From the NCBI GenBank assembly GCA_947479995.1, contig CANKBT010000186.1, forward strand, positions 1 to 6,312: 6,312 bases of DNA. The letters run 5' to 3'. Below the pieces are notes generated by a model. It was not told the origin of the DNA and searched no databases. It saw only the letters and a list, made by a program, of their open reading frames with translations. The translations under genes were made by a program, and so were the position numbers. Source of the DNA: Frankiaceae bacterium (GTDB lineage Bacteria; Actinomycetota; Actinomycetes; Mycobacteriales; SCTD01). Shown here in pieces: positions 1-5,647 of the stretch. Each line of letters starts with the position of its first letter. The first letter of the stretch is position 1.

Positions 1-175
1 CGCGTCACGGCTGCACGGCACCTGGGGGCTGGCCTTCGCCGCCGACGCGGTGCCGCTGTCCGTGCACGCCGTCCTCACCGGCGAGGCGTGGTGCCGCGCC
101 GGGCGCGCCGCGCCGGTGCGCGTGCCCGCCGGGCACGTCGTGCTGGTGCGCGGCGGCCTGCCGTTCGCGCTCACC

Positions 176-178
176 TAG
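176..178 (+). other. In-frame amber codon inside the AraC-type regulator
   Basis: TAG follows the residues Pro-Phe-Ala-Leu-Thr at the end of the cupin domain, and the family sequence resumes immediately afterwards with Gly-Glu-Arg. Reading TAC (Tyr) instead would restore one continuous protein. Confidence 0.8.
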
Positions 179-211
179 GGCGAGCGCGCGCCGGCGCGGC
201 CGCTGGCCGAG

Positions 212-853
212 GTGCTGGCCGCGCACTGCGCCGCCGACGGCCGGCTCGAGGTGCCGGGGGAGGGGCCCGCCACCGAGCTGCTCTGCGGGGCGTACGCCTT
301 CTCGGGGTCGCTCTGCGACACCCTGCTCGACGCGCTGCCCGACGTCGTGGTGCTGCCCGGCGACGACCCGGCGGTGACCGGCGCCCTGGCGCTGCTGCGC
401 ACCGAGGTCGCGGTCGAGCGCGCCGGCCGCCAGACCGTGCTCGACCGGCTGCTCGACGTGCTGCTCGTCGCCTGCCTGCGGCTGCTGTGGGCCGAGCAGC
501 CGCACCCGCCGGTGTGGGCGGGCGCGCCGCAGGACCCCGCCGTCGGCGTGGCGCTGCGCGCCCTGCACGGCGACCCCGCGCACGGCTGGACGGTCGCCGA
601 GCTGGCCCGCCTGGCCGGCGTGAGCCGCGCCGCGCTCGCGCGCCGCTTCGCCGCGGAGGTCGGCGCGCCCCCGCTCACGTACCTCACCCGCTGGCGCATG
701 CGGATCGCCCAGGAGTCGCTGCTGGAGGGCGCGACCCTCGCGGCGGTCGCGCGCGAGGTCGGCTACGCCAGCGAGTACGCCTTCGCCGCCGCCTTCAAGC
801 GCGAGGTCGGCGCCGCGCCCGGGCGCTGGCGGCGCGAGGCGCTCGCCGGCTGA
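212..853 (+). CDS. Surviving downstream frame of the AraC-family regulator (linker plus DNA-binding domain)
   Basis: If translation restarted after the TAG, the first plausible codon is the GTG at 212, giving 213 residues. No convincing Shine-Dalgarno sequence precedes it, so I doubt it is a natural start. Residues 21-28 carry a family motif (Thr-Glu-Leu-Leu-Cys-Gly-Ala-Tyr), and residues 60-93 form the helical linker. The AraC/XylS DNA-binding domain follows: first helix-turn-helix at about 126-147 (WTVAELARLAGVSRAALARR) and second at about 174-196, with the signature GYASEYAFAAAFKREVG before the end. The DNA-binding half is intact and without frameshift, so a cupin-less regulator is possible in principle. 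The target is unknown. The antiporter gene starts 36 bases downstream on the same strand and could be co-transcribed. The family call is firm; whether this is a separate gene is not. Confidence 0.5.
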   Translation: MLAAHCAADGRLEVPGEGPATELLCGAYAFSGSLCDTLLDALPDVVVLPGDDPAVTGALALLRTEVAVERAGRQTVLDRLLDVLLVACLRLLWAEQPHPPVWAGAPQDPAVGVALRALHGDPAHGWTVAELARLAGVSRAALARRFAAEVGAPPLTYLTRWRMRIAQESLLEGATLAAVAREVGYASEYAFAAAFKREVGAAPGRWRREALAG

Positions 854-878
854 CCGTTCCGGAGCAGGCGCAGCGGGC

Positions 879-883
879 AGGAC
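879..883 (+). promoter_or_regulatory. Ribosome binding site of the antiporter gene
   Basis: AGGAC lies 6 bases before the GTG at 890. This supports GTG 890 as the start. It sits in the 36-base gap after the regulator's stop. Confidence 0.6.
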
Positions 884-889
884 GACGGG

Positions 890-2176
890 GTGGACCTGAC
901 CCTGCCCGACCTGGCCTTCCTCGTGGTCGGCGTCGGCGCGCTGCTGGCGGCGTACCTGCCGCGGCTCGTCGCCGGCCGCCCGCTGTCGCTGCCCATCGTC
1001 TTCCTGGCGCTCGGGGTCGTCGGCGGGCTGCTGCCCGGCCTGCCGGTCGAGGCCGACCCGGTCGCGCACCCGACCTTCGTCGAGCACCTCACCGAGGTGA
1101 CGGTGATCATCGCCCTCATGGGCGCCGGGCTGGGCCTGGACCGCCCGCCGGGCCTGCGCCGCTGGATGAGCACGTGGCGGCTGCTGGCCCTCGCCATGCC
1201 GCTCACCATCGCCGCGGTCGCCCTGCTCGGCTGGTGGGCCGTCGGCCTCGCGCCCGCCACCGCGCTGCTGCTGGGCGCCGCGCTGGCGCCCACCGACCCG
1301 GTGCTCGCCGGCGAGGTGCAGGTCGGCGAGCCCGCCGACGAGGGCGTCGACGACCCCGACCGCGCCGAGGACGAGGTGCGCTTCGCGCTCACCAGCGAGG
1401 CCGGCCTCAACGACGCGCTCGCGTTCCCCTTCGTCTACGCCGCGATCCTCATGGCCACCGAGGGCGCCGGCCTGACCAACTGGGTCGGCGGCTGGCTGGC
1501 GTACGAGGTGGCCTTCAAGCTCGCCGTCGGGCTGCTCGTCGGCTACGGCGTCGGCCGCCTCATGGGCAAGCTGACGTTCTCCTCGAGCCGCAAGGCGCTG
1601 CGCCTCGCCGAGCACCGCGAGGGCTCCGTCGCGATCACCGCCACCTTCCTGGCGTACGGCGCCGCCGAGGTGCTGCAGGGCTACGGCTTCCTGGCCGTCT
1701 TCGTCGCGGCGGTCGTCATCCGCAGCAGCGAGCGCTTCCACGACTACCACCGCGAGCTGCACCACTTCGTCGAGCAGGTCGAGCGCCTGCTCACCGTGCT
1801 CGTGCTGCTGCTGCTCGGCATGGCGATCGGCGACGGGCTGCTCGCCGACCTCGGCTGGCAGGAGTACGCCCTCGTCGCCGCGCTGCTGCTCGTCATCCGG
1901 CCGCTCATCGGCCTGGCCACCCTGCGCGGCTCGTGCGGCAGCGCCCGCGAGCACCTGGCCATCGCCTTCTTCGGCGTCCGCGGCATCGGCTCGGCGTTCT
2001 ACGTCGCCTACGCCGTCGGCCAGGCGGAGTTCGACGACGCGGGCACGGTCTGGGCGGTCGTCGGCCTCGCGGTCGCCGCCTCCGTCGTGCTGCACGGCGT
2101 CACCGCCGGGCCGGTGATGAACGTCCTCGACCGCCGGGTGCAGCAGGTCCAGGACGGTGAGCGCGCCGAGGTCTAG
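890..2176 (+). CDS. CPA1/NhaP-type sodium (cation)/proton antiporter
   Basis: A 428-residue integral membrane protein with about 12 to 13 hydrophobic segments spread over residues 8-409. It would exchange Na+ or K+ for H+ across the cytoplasmic membrane in pH and salt homeostasis. Family marks are visible: Ala-Pro-Thr-Asp-Pro-Val with Thr-Asp-Pro at 135-137 (the unwound helix of the ion-binding core), SEAGLNDALAFPF with the Asn-Asp pair at 174-175, Arg337-Pro338, and GVRGIGS at 362-368. The Asn-Asp pair is typical of electroneutral CPA1 exchangers, as opposed to the Asp-Asp pair of electrogenic CPA2 proteins. An acidic loop at 141-165 separates the Thr-Asp-Pro and Asn-Asp segments. The C-terminal tail is only about 18 residues, so there is no large cytoplasmic regulatory domain. 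GTG start with a good ribosome binding site; TAG stop. It follows the regulator closely and may share its transcript. Ion specificity cannot be read from sequence. Confidence 0.9.
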   Translation: MDLTLPDLAFLVVGVGALLAAYLPRLVAGRPLSLPIVFLALGVVGGLLPGLPVEADPVAHPTFVEHLTEVTVIIALMGAGLGLDRPPGLRRWMSTWRLLALAMPLTIAAVALLGWWAVGLAPATALLLGAALAPTDPVLAGEVQVGEPADEGVDDPDRAEDEVRFALTSEAGLNDALAFPFVYAAILMATEGAGLTNWVGGWLAYEVAFKLAVGLLVGYGVGRLMGKLTFSSSRKALRLAEHREGSVAITATFLAYGAAEVLQGYGFLAVFVAAVVIRSSERFHDYHRELHHFVEQVERLLTVLVLLLLGMAIGDGLLADLGWQEYALVAALLLVIRPLIGLATLRGSCGSAREHLAIAFFGVRGIGSAFYVAYAVGQAEFDDAGTVWAVVGLAVAASVVLHGVTAGPVMNVLDRRVQQVQDGERAEV

Positions 2177-2219
2177 CCGCGCGGGAACGGGTCGACGCCC
2201 CGCTGCTGTTGCGGCGGTC

Positions 2220-2813
2220 ATGAGCCAGCACTGGCGGGAGATCGCGTTCACGCCGGCCGTCGCGGACGAGCAGGAGCGGCAGGGCAGCCGCGACCGCTAC
2301 GCCGGGCGCACGTCGCCCGAGCCGGACCGCCTGGGCGCGGCGGAGCGCGCCTTCCTCGCCGAGCGCGACGGCTTCTCGCTCGCGAGCGTCGGCGAGACCG
2401 GCTGGCCGTACGTGCAGCACCGCGGCGGGCCGCCCGGCTTCCTGCGCGTGCTCGACGACGCGACGCTCGGCTGGGCCGACTTCCGCGGCAACCTGCAGCA
2501 CGTCACCACCGGCAACCTCACCGGCGACGACCGCGTCGCGCTGCTCGTCGTCGACCACGCCCGGCGGCGGCGCCTCAAGGTCTTCGGCCGCGCGCGGGTG
2601 ACGACCGCCCCCGCGGTGCTCGCGCGCCTCACCGACCCGGCGTACGACGCCGTCGTACAGCGGGCCGTGCTGGTCGCCGTCGAGGGCCTGGACTGGAACT
2701 GCCCGCAGCACATCGTGCCGCGCTACAGCGCCGCCGAGCTCGCGCCGCTGCACGCGCGGCTGCGCGCGCTCGAGGAGGAGAACGCCGCACTGCGGGCCGC
2801 CGCCCGGGCCTGA
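2220..2813 (+). CDS. Pyridoxamine 5'-phosphate oxidase-like FMN-binding split-barrel protein
   Basis: A 197-residue soluble protein of the predicted flavin-nucleotide-binding class related to pyridoxamine 5'-phosphate oxidase. In order: an N-terminal segment beginning MSQHWREIAFTPAV, which is typical of how this subfamily starts; the split-barrel core at about 44-155 with SVGETGWPYVQHRGGPPGF at 56-74, GWADFRGN at 84-91 and TGNLTGDDRVALLVVD at 97-112; and a C-terminal WNCPQHIVPRY at 159-169. These are the subfamily's signature blocks and probably bind FMN, with a redox reaction whose substrate is not known; it is unlikely to be the vitamin B6 enzyme itself. Residues 173-194 add a leucine-zipper-like helix. 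An upstream GTG at 2157 overlaps the antiporter and has poor ribosome binding site spacing, so I chose ATG 2220 on family grounds, although no strong Shine-Dalgarno sequence precedes it. It lies 43 bases after the antiporter on the same strand. Confidence 0.88.
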   Translation: MSQHWREIAFTPAVADEQERQGSRDRYAGRTSPEPDRLGAAERAFLAERDGFSLASVGETGWPYVQHRGGPPGFLRVLDDATLGWADFRGNLQHVTTGNLTGDDRVALLVVDHARRRRLKVFGRARVTTAPAVLARLTDPAYDAVVQRAVLVAVEGLDWNCPQHIVPRYSAAELAPLHARLRALEEENAALRAAARA

Positions 2814-2852
2814 GGCCGCCGCGCGCCGGTCGCGCCCTGCCCGCCCGCCGCC

Positions 2853-2887
2853 GTGGTCACCGCGGGCCGGCCGTGCGCCGTGACCAC
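2853..2887. repeat. Inverted repeat (dyad) between the flavoprotein and the DUF5872-like gene
   Basis: GTGGTCAC at 2853-2860 is the exact reverse complement of GTGACCAC at 2880-2887. After one mismatch, 3 more pairs (2862-2864 with 2876-2878) extend the stem, leaving an 11-base loop that includes part of the palindrome GGCCGGCC (2865-2872). The two arms also read as an imperfect direct repeat (12 of 15 bases, 2852-2866 and 2879-2893). No T-tract follows, so it is not a classical intrinsic terminator. It could be a U-tract-less terminator for the gene to the left or an operator for the gene to the right. Confidence 0.45.
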
Positions 2888-2918
2888 TGCGGGGGACGAC
2901 GCGCGCGGTCCGGCGGGA

Positions 2919-2937
2919 GCCGGGTACACCGCCCGGC
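2919..2937 (+). repeat. GC-only inverted repeat directly abutting the DUF5872-like start codon
   Basis: GCCGGG at 2919-2924 and CCCGGC at 2932-2937 form a perfect 6-bp stem with a 7-base loop (TACACCG). The right arm ends at the base before the ATG at 2938. No Shine-Dalgarno sequence lies at normal spacing; the nearest purine run, GGGAG at 2915-2919, is 18 bases upstream. The repeat may be an operator, or the gene may be translated from a leaderless message that excludes the hairpin. Confidence 0.4.
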
Positions 2938-3459
2938 ATGGACGACGCGAAGTACACCGATCCCGCGCTGCGGCACCGGCTCAAGGACGAGATCCAGGCG
3001 GGCGACCGCGGGGGCAGGCCGGGGCAGTGGTCGGCGCGCAAGGCGCAACTGCTCGTCACCGAGTACGAGAAGGCGGGCGGCGGCTACGCCGAGGGCGGCA
3101 AGGACGACAGCCAGAAGCACCTGGAGCAGTGGGGCCACCAGGAGTGGCACGCCACCGGCCCCGGCGGCCGCTACCTGCCGGACGTCGCCTGGGAGCTGCT
3201 GAGCCCCGCCGAGCGCAAGGCGACCGACCGCAAGAAGGGCGGCGCCGCGCAGCAGTTCGTCGCCAACACCGAGGCCGCCAAGGAGGCCCGCAAGGCCGCC
3301 GAGCTGCTGTCGATGAGGGCCGCCGACGCCGTGAAGGCGGTGCGCTCGATGGGCACCGCCTCGCAGCTGGACCGCGCGCGGGCGGCCGAGGCCGACCACG
3401 GCAAGGGCCGCAAGACCGTGCTGGCCGCGATCGACGAGCGCGGGGCACGCCTGGCCTAG
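2938..3459 (+). CDS. Small basic DUF5872-like protein of unknown function with added helical tail
   Basis: A 173-residue hydrophilic, charged protein without signal peptide or membrane segments. Residues 5-109 have the look of the DUF5872 family as I recall it: KYTDPALRHRLKDEI at 5-19, AGDRGGRPGQWSARKAQLL at 21-39, YEKAGGGY at 43-50, LEQWGHQEW at 62-70, RYLPDVAWELLSPAERKATD at 78-97, then a Lys-rich stretch and the Asn-Thr pair at 110-111. No enzymatic motif is apparent and its function is unknown. Residues 112-173 form an Ala/Lys/Arg-rich helical tail ending RARAAEADHGKGRKTVLAAI (146-165); this resembles small helical C-terminal units of other actinobacterial proteins in which a Gly-Arg-Lys/Arg-Thr-Val-Leu motif closes the domain, but that similarity is from memory. 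The only in-frame ATG at the family's N-terminus is at 2938; it lacks a normal ribosome binding site. It stands alone on this strand and converges on the HAD gene. Confidence 0.75.
   Translation: MDDAKYTDPALRHRLKDEIQAGDRGGRPGQWSARKAQLLVTEYEKAGGGYAEGGKDDSQKHLEQWGHQEWHATGPGGRYLPDVAWELLSPAERKATDRKKGGAAQQFVANTEAAKEARKAAELLSMRAADAVKAVRSMGTASQLDRARAAEADHGKGRKTVLAAIDERGARLA
3456..3459. other. Shared CTAG: overlapping stop codons of two convergent genes
   Basis: The plus-strand gene ends with TAG at 3457-3459 and the minus-strand HAD gene ends with TAG read from 3458 to 3456. The palindrome CTAG serves both, so the genes overlap tail to tail by 4 bases and there is no room for a terminator between them. 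Confidence 0.9.
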
Positions 3460-4166
3460 CGGCTGCGGAGCACGGCCTCGACGGCCGCCCAGCTGCCGAC
3501 GACGTCGAGCACGCCGCACGCCCGCAGGTCCGCCTCGCGCTGCGCGCGCTCGGCCGGCTGCACGAACTGCAGCAGGCCCACGGTCGGGATGCCGGCCCGC
3601 ACGGCGCTCGTCGCGCCGGGCACCGAGTCCTCGACGGCGAGGCAGTCGTCGGGCCCCACGCCGAGCGACGCGCAGGCGAACAGGTAGACCGCCGGGTCGG
3701 GCTTGCTGGTCGGCACGGGCAGCGAGTCCTCGGCGCTGAAGCGCACGTGCGCCGGCAGCAGGTCGTCGATGCCGGTGGCGCGGAAGCACGCGTCGAGGCG
3801 CCGCAGCGCGCTCGAGCTCACCGCGGCGAGCGCGTGCGTCTGCGCCATGCGCGCGAGCGGGCCGCGCACCTCGGGGTCGGGGCGCAGCACCTCGCCGAGG
3901 TAGCGGGTCACGGCGTCGGCCTCGGCCTGCACCCAGTGCTGCAGGACGTCGGCGGTCACCTCGACGCCGGCCTCGCGGGCGAGGTCGACGGCCGTCGTGC
4001 GGAAGTTCTTGCCGGTCGTCGCGAGCCGCAGCTCCTCGGCCTCGTAGCGCCGGTCGACGCCGACCGCGGCGAGGAAGGCGTTGGTGACGTCGGCGGACGC
4101 GACGAAGGCCGGCTCCTCGGAGGGGAACAGGTTGCCGTCGGCGTCGCACAGGACGGTGCCGGTCAC
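3456..4166 (-). CDS. HAD-superfamily hydrolase, subfamily IA (beta-phosphoglucomutase/sugar-phosphatase-like)
   Basis: A 236-residue cytoplasmic protein with all four haloacid dehalogenase motifs. Motif I is CDADGNLFPSEEPAF with nucleophile Asp8 and acid/base Asp10; motif II is Ser117 or Ser118 in AVSSSALRRLD; motif III is Lys155 in SKPDPAVYLF; motif IV is Glu179-Asp180 in AVEDSVPGATSAVRAGIPTVG. Residues about 15-90 form the helical C1 cap that selects the substrate. This arrangement is typical of phosphatases and phosphomutases acting on small sugar or polyol phosphates. Motif I has Asn12 where most relatives have Thr. The GTG start overlaps the stop of the mannitol dehydrogenase-like gene by four bases (GTGA), so the two are surely co-transcribed and probably translationally coupled. 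From this I infer a substrate in sugar or polyol phosphate metabolism, such as a polyol-1-phosphate, but a general housekeeping phosphatase is equally possible. Confidence 0.88.
   Translation of the reverse strand: MTGTVLCDADGNLFPSEEPAFVASADVTNAFLAAVGVDRRYEAEELRLATTGKNFRTTAVDLAREAGVEVTADVLQHWVQAEADAVTRYLGEVLRPDPEVRGPLARMAQTHALAAVSSSALRRLDACFRATGIDDLLPAHVRFSAEDSLPVPTSKPDPAVYLFACASLGVGPDDCLAVEDSVPGATSAVRAGIPTVGLLQFVQPAERAQREADLRACGVLDVVGSWAAVEAVLRSR
4163..4166 (-). other. GTGA stop/start overlap coupling the two operon genes
   Basis: Read on the minus strand, GTG (4166-4164) starts the HAD gene and TGA (4165-4163) ends the polyol dehydrogenase gene. Such 4-base overlaps usually mean translational coupling by terminating ribosomes; only a weak GGTGG-like purine run precedes the second start. 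Confidence 0.85.
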
Positions 4167-5602
4167 GCGGCCACCGCTAGGTCGCCGTCGGCCGCGCGCT
4201 TCGCGGCCAGCGCCAGCCCGTCGGTCGACAGGGTGCGCAGCGCCGCCTCGAGGTCGGCCACGAGCGCCGGGTCGTCGCCGAGGCGGCCGAAGACGCTGCG
4301 GGCGCCGAGCAGCGGCCGCGGGTCGTCGCCGCCGGCGAGCGCGAGGGCCTGCAGCGCCTCGGCCTTCGGGTCCTCGACGGGCAGCGGGCGGCCGGCCAGG
4401 TCGGTGCCGCGCAGCGCGCGCATCCAGGCGGCGGTGGCGAGCACGAGCAGCCCGCTCGGGCGGCCCTGCTCCCGCGCCTCCCGCAGCGACGGCAGCAGGT
4501 ACGACGGCATCTTCACCGAGCCGCGCCGGCACAGCCGCGCCAGCGTGTCGGCGACCGCCGGGTTGGCGAAGCGCGTCAGGGTCGTCTCGACGTAGTCCTC
4601 GAGGTCCAGGTCGTCGGGCGCGTGCAGCAGGGGCAGCACCTCGTGCAGCACCATCGTGCGCAGCGCCTCGGCGATCACCGGGTCGGCCATGGCCTCGTAC
4701 GACGTGGTGTGGCCGGCCAGCGCGCCGAGGTAGCCGATCGCGCTGTGGCCGGCGTTGAGCACCCGCGTCTTGACGAGCTTGTACGGCTCGACGTCGTCGA
4801 CGAGGCGCACGCCGACGCGCTCGAGCGGCGGCCGACCGCAGGCGAAGTCGTCCTGCACGACCCACTGCCGGAAGGGCTCGGCGATGACCGGCCAGCGGTC
4901 CGGCACGCCCCACTCGCGCTCGACGGCGTCGCGGTCGGCCGGCGAGGTCTCGGGCGTGATGCGGTCGACCATGCTGCTCGGGAAGCGCCCGTGCTCGGCG
5001 ATCCAGTCCGCGAGGTCGGGGTCCGCCGCGCGGGCCTGCTCGAGGACGGCGTCGCGCGCGGCCTTCCCGCTGTCGGGGAGGTTGTCGCAGCTCAGCACGG
5101 TGAAAGGACCCAGATCTGCGGCGCGCCGGCGGGCCAGGCCCTGCACGAGGTAGCCCATCGCCGAGCGCGGCAGGTCGCGCAGCGCCTCCTCGGGCTCGGC
5201 GCGGTAGCCGTCGCCGGTGATGGTCAGCGTGACGAGGCGGGTCTGCGGCGCCGCGAGCAGCGCGAGCACGGCCTCGGGGTCGTCGGGGGCGTAGTGGTAG
5301 GCCAGCAGCGAGCCGACGACCCGGGCGGTCTCGCCCTCGGGCCCGCGCTCGACCACCGTGAACAGGCCGTCCTGCGCCTGCAGGACCTCGCCCATCTCGG
5401 TGCTGCGCAGGCCGACGCCGACGACGCCCCAGCCGGTCTCGCCGAGGGCGGCCAGGTCGTCGAGGTAGAGCGCCTGGTGGGCGCGGTGGAAGCCGCCGAC
5501 GCCCAGGTGCACGACCGAGGGCACGAGCGCGCGGCGGTCGTACGCGGGCACGGAGACGCGCGCCGGGAGCCCGGCGAGCGTGGCGTCGCACAACGTGGTC
5601 AA
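4163..5602 (-). CDS. Mannitol dehydrogenase-family polyol oxidoreductase
   Basis: A 479-residue cytoplasmic enzyme of the polyol-specific long-chain dehydrogenase family, close to the usual length (about 480-500). It oxidises a sugar alcohol or sugar acid with NAD(P)+ (mannitol to fructose in the name-giving members). N-terminal Rossmann domain: VVHLGVGGFHRAHQALYLD with the Gly-rich loop at about 33-43, LTITGDGY near 126-133, and SCDNLPDSGK at 171-180. Then FPSSMVDRITPETSPADR at about 207-224. The C-terminal domain holds the catalytic signature KxxxxNxxH as KTRVLNAGH, with Lys278, Asn283 and His286, followed by a helical bundle and RGSVKMPSYLLPSLREA. The start is one of two tandem TTG codons; TTG 5602 lies 6 bases after AGAGGA (5614-5609), while TTG 5605 is only 3 away. 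The longer frame up to 5713 is Arg/Pro-rich and unlike the family. Related enzymes use mannitol, arabitol, fructuronate or tagaturonate, so the substrate is open. It is the first gene of an operon with the HAD phosphatase. Confidence 0.93.
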   Translation of the reverse strand: MTTLCDATLAGLPARVSVPAYDRRALVPSVVHLGVGGFHRAHQALYLDDLAALGETGWGVVGVGLRSTEMGEVLQAQDGLFTVVERGPEGETARVVGSLLAYHYAPDDPEAVLALLAAPQTRLVTLTITGDGYRAEPEEALRDLPRSAMGYLVQGLARRRAADLGPFTVLSCDNLPDSGKAARDAVLEQARAADPDLADWIAEHGRFPSSMVDRITPETSPADRDAVEREWGVPDRWPVIAEPFRQWVVQDDFACGRPPLERVGVRLVDDVEPYKLVKTRVLNAGHSAIGYLGALAGHTTSYEAMADPVIAEALRTMVLHEVLPLLHAPDDLDLEDYVETTLTRFANPAVADTLARLCRRGSVKMPSYLLPSLREAREQGRPSGLLVLATAAWMRALRGTDLAGRPLPVEDPKAEALQALALAGGDDPRPLLGARSVFGRLGDDPALVADLEAALRTLSTDGLALAAKRAADGDLAVAA

Positions 5603-5608
5603 CAAGGG

Positions 5609-5614
5609 TCCTCT
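5609..5614 (-). promoter_or_regulatory. Ribosome binding site of the polyol dehydrogenase gene
   Basis: AGAGGA on the minus strand, 6 bases before TTG 5602 and 3 bases before TTG 5605. The spacing decides in favour of the second TTG as start. Confidence 0.6.
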
Positions 5615-5647
5615 ACGGCTGTCATCGGGGCGGCAGCGGCGGGACGG

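Larger units (their letters stand above)
2..853 (+). pseudogene. AraC-family transcriptional regulator with N-terminal cupin, 5' partial and interrupted by an in-frame TAG
   Basis: The reading frame enters from the left edge and carries the second half of a cupin sensor domain (a Trp-Gly-Leu strand, then His-Ala-Val-Leu-Thr-Gly-Glu-Ala-Trp, then Pro-Ala-Gly-His-Val-Val-Leu-Val-Arg-Gly-Gly). This matches the ligand-binding domain of AraC regulators of the Cupin_6 type. At 176-178 the frame meets TAG, and then continues in the same frame through the rest of the family's linker and DNA-binding domain to TGA at 851-853. Both sides belong to one protein family, so this is one gene broken by a point change (TAC to TAG would be enough) or by a sequencing error. 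TAG cannot be recoded here, because three other genes in the window end with it. In these regulators the cupin normally senses a small ligand and the C-terminal domain binds DNA. The true start lies outside the window. Confidence 0.75.

Noticed and set aside
88..2160. Plus-strand open frame of 690 codons overlapping the regulator and antiporter
   Set aside because: Almost entirely Arg/Ala/Gly/Pro, as expected of an out-of-phase reading of GC-rich genes; the real frames show clear family motifs.
2157..2219. Earlier GTG start for the flavoprotein at 2157
   Set aside because: It would overlap the antiporter by 20 bases with AGGA only 2 bases from the GTG, and adds residues not seen in the family, which starts near the MSQHW segment.
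5..2251. Minus-strand open frame of about 750 codons across three plus-strand genes
   Set aside because: Its product is low-complexity Arg/Gly/Gln/Asp-rich sequence with no recognisable domain. It is the antisense shadow of GC-biased codons in the regulator, antiporter and flavoprotein genes.
2821..2835. GCGCG/CGCGC stem just after the flavoprotein as a terminator
   Set aside because: Only 5 bp, a simple GC alternation expected by chance here, and no T-tract follows.
2853..4595. Plus-strand frame of 580 codons running through the DUF5872-like gene and opposite the operon
   Set aside because: It shows no family motif and conflicts with well-supported genes on both strands.
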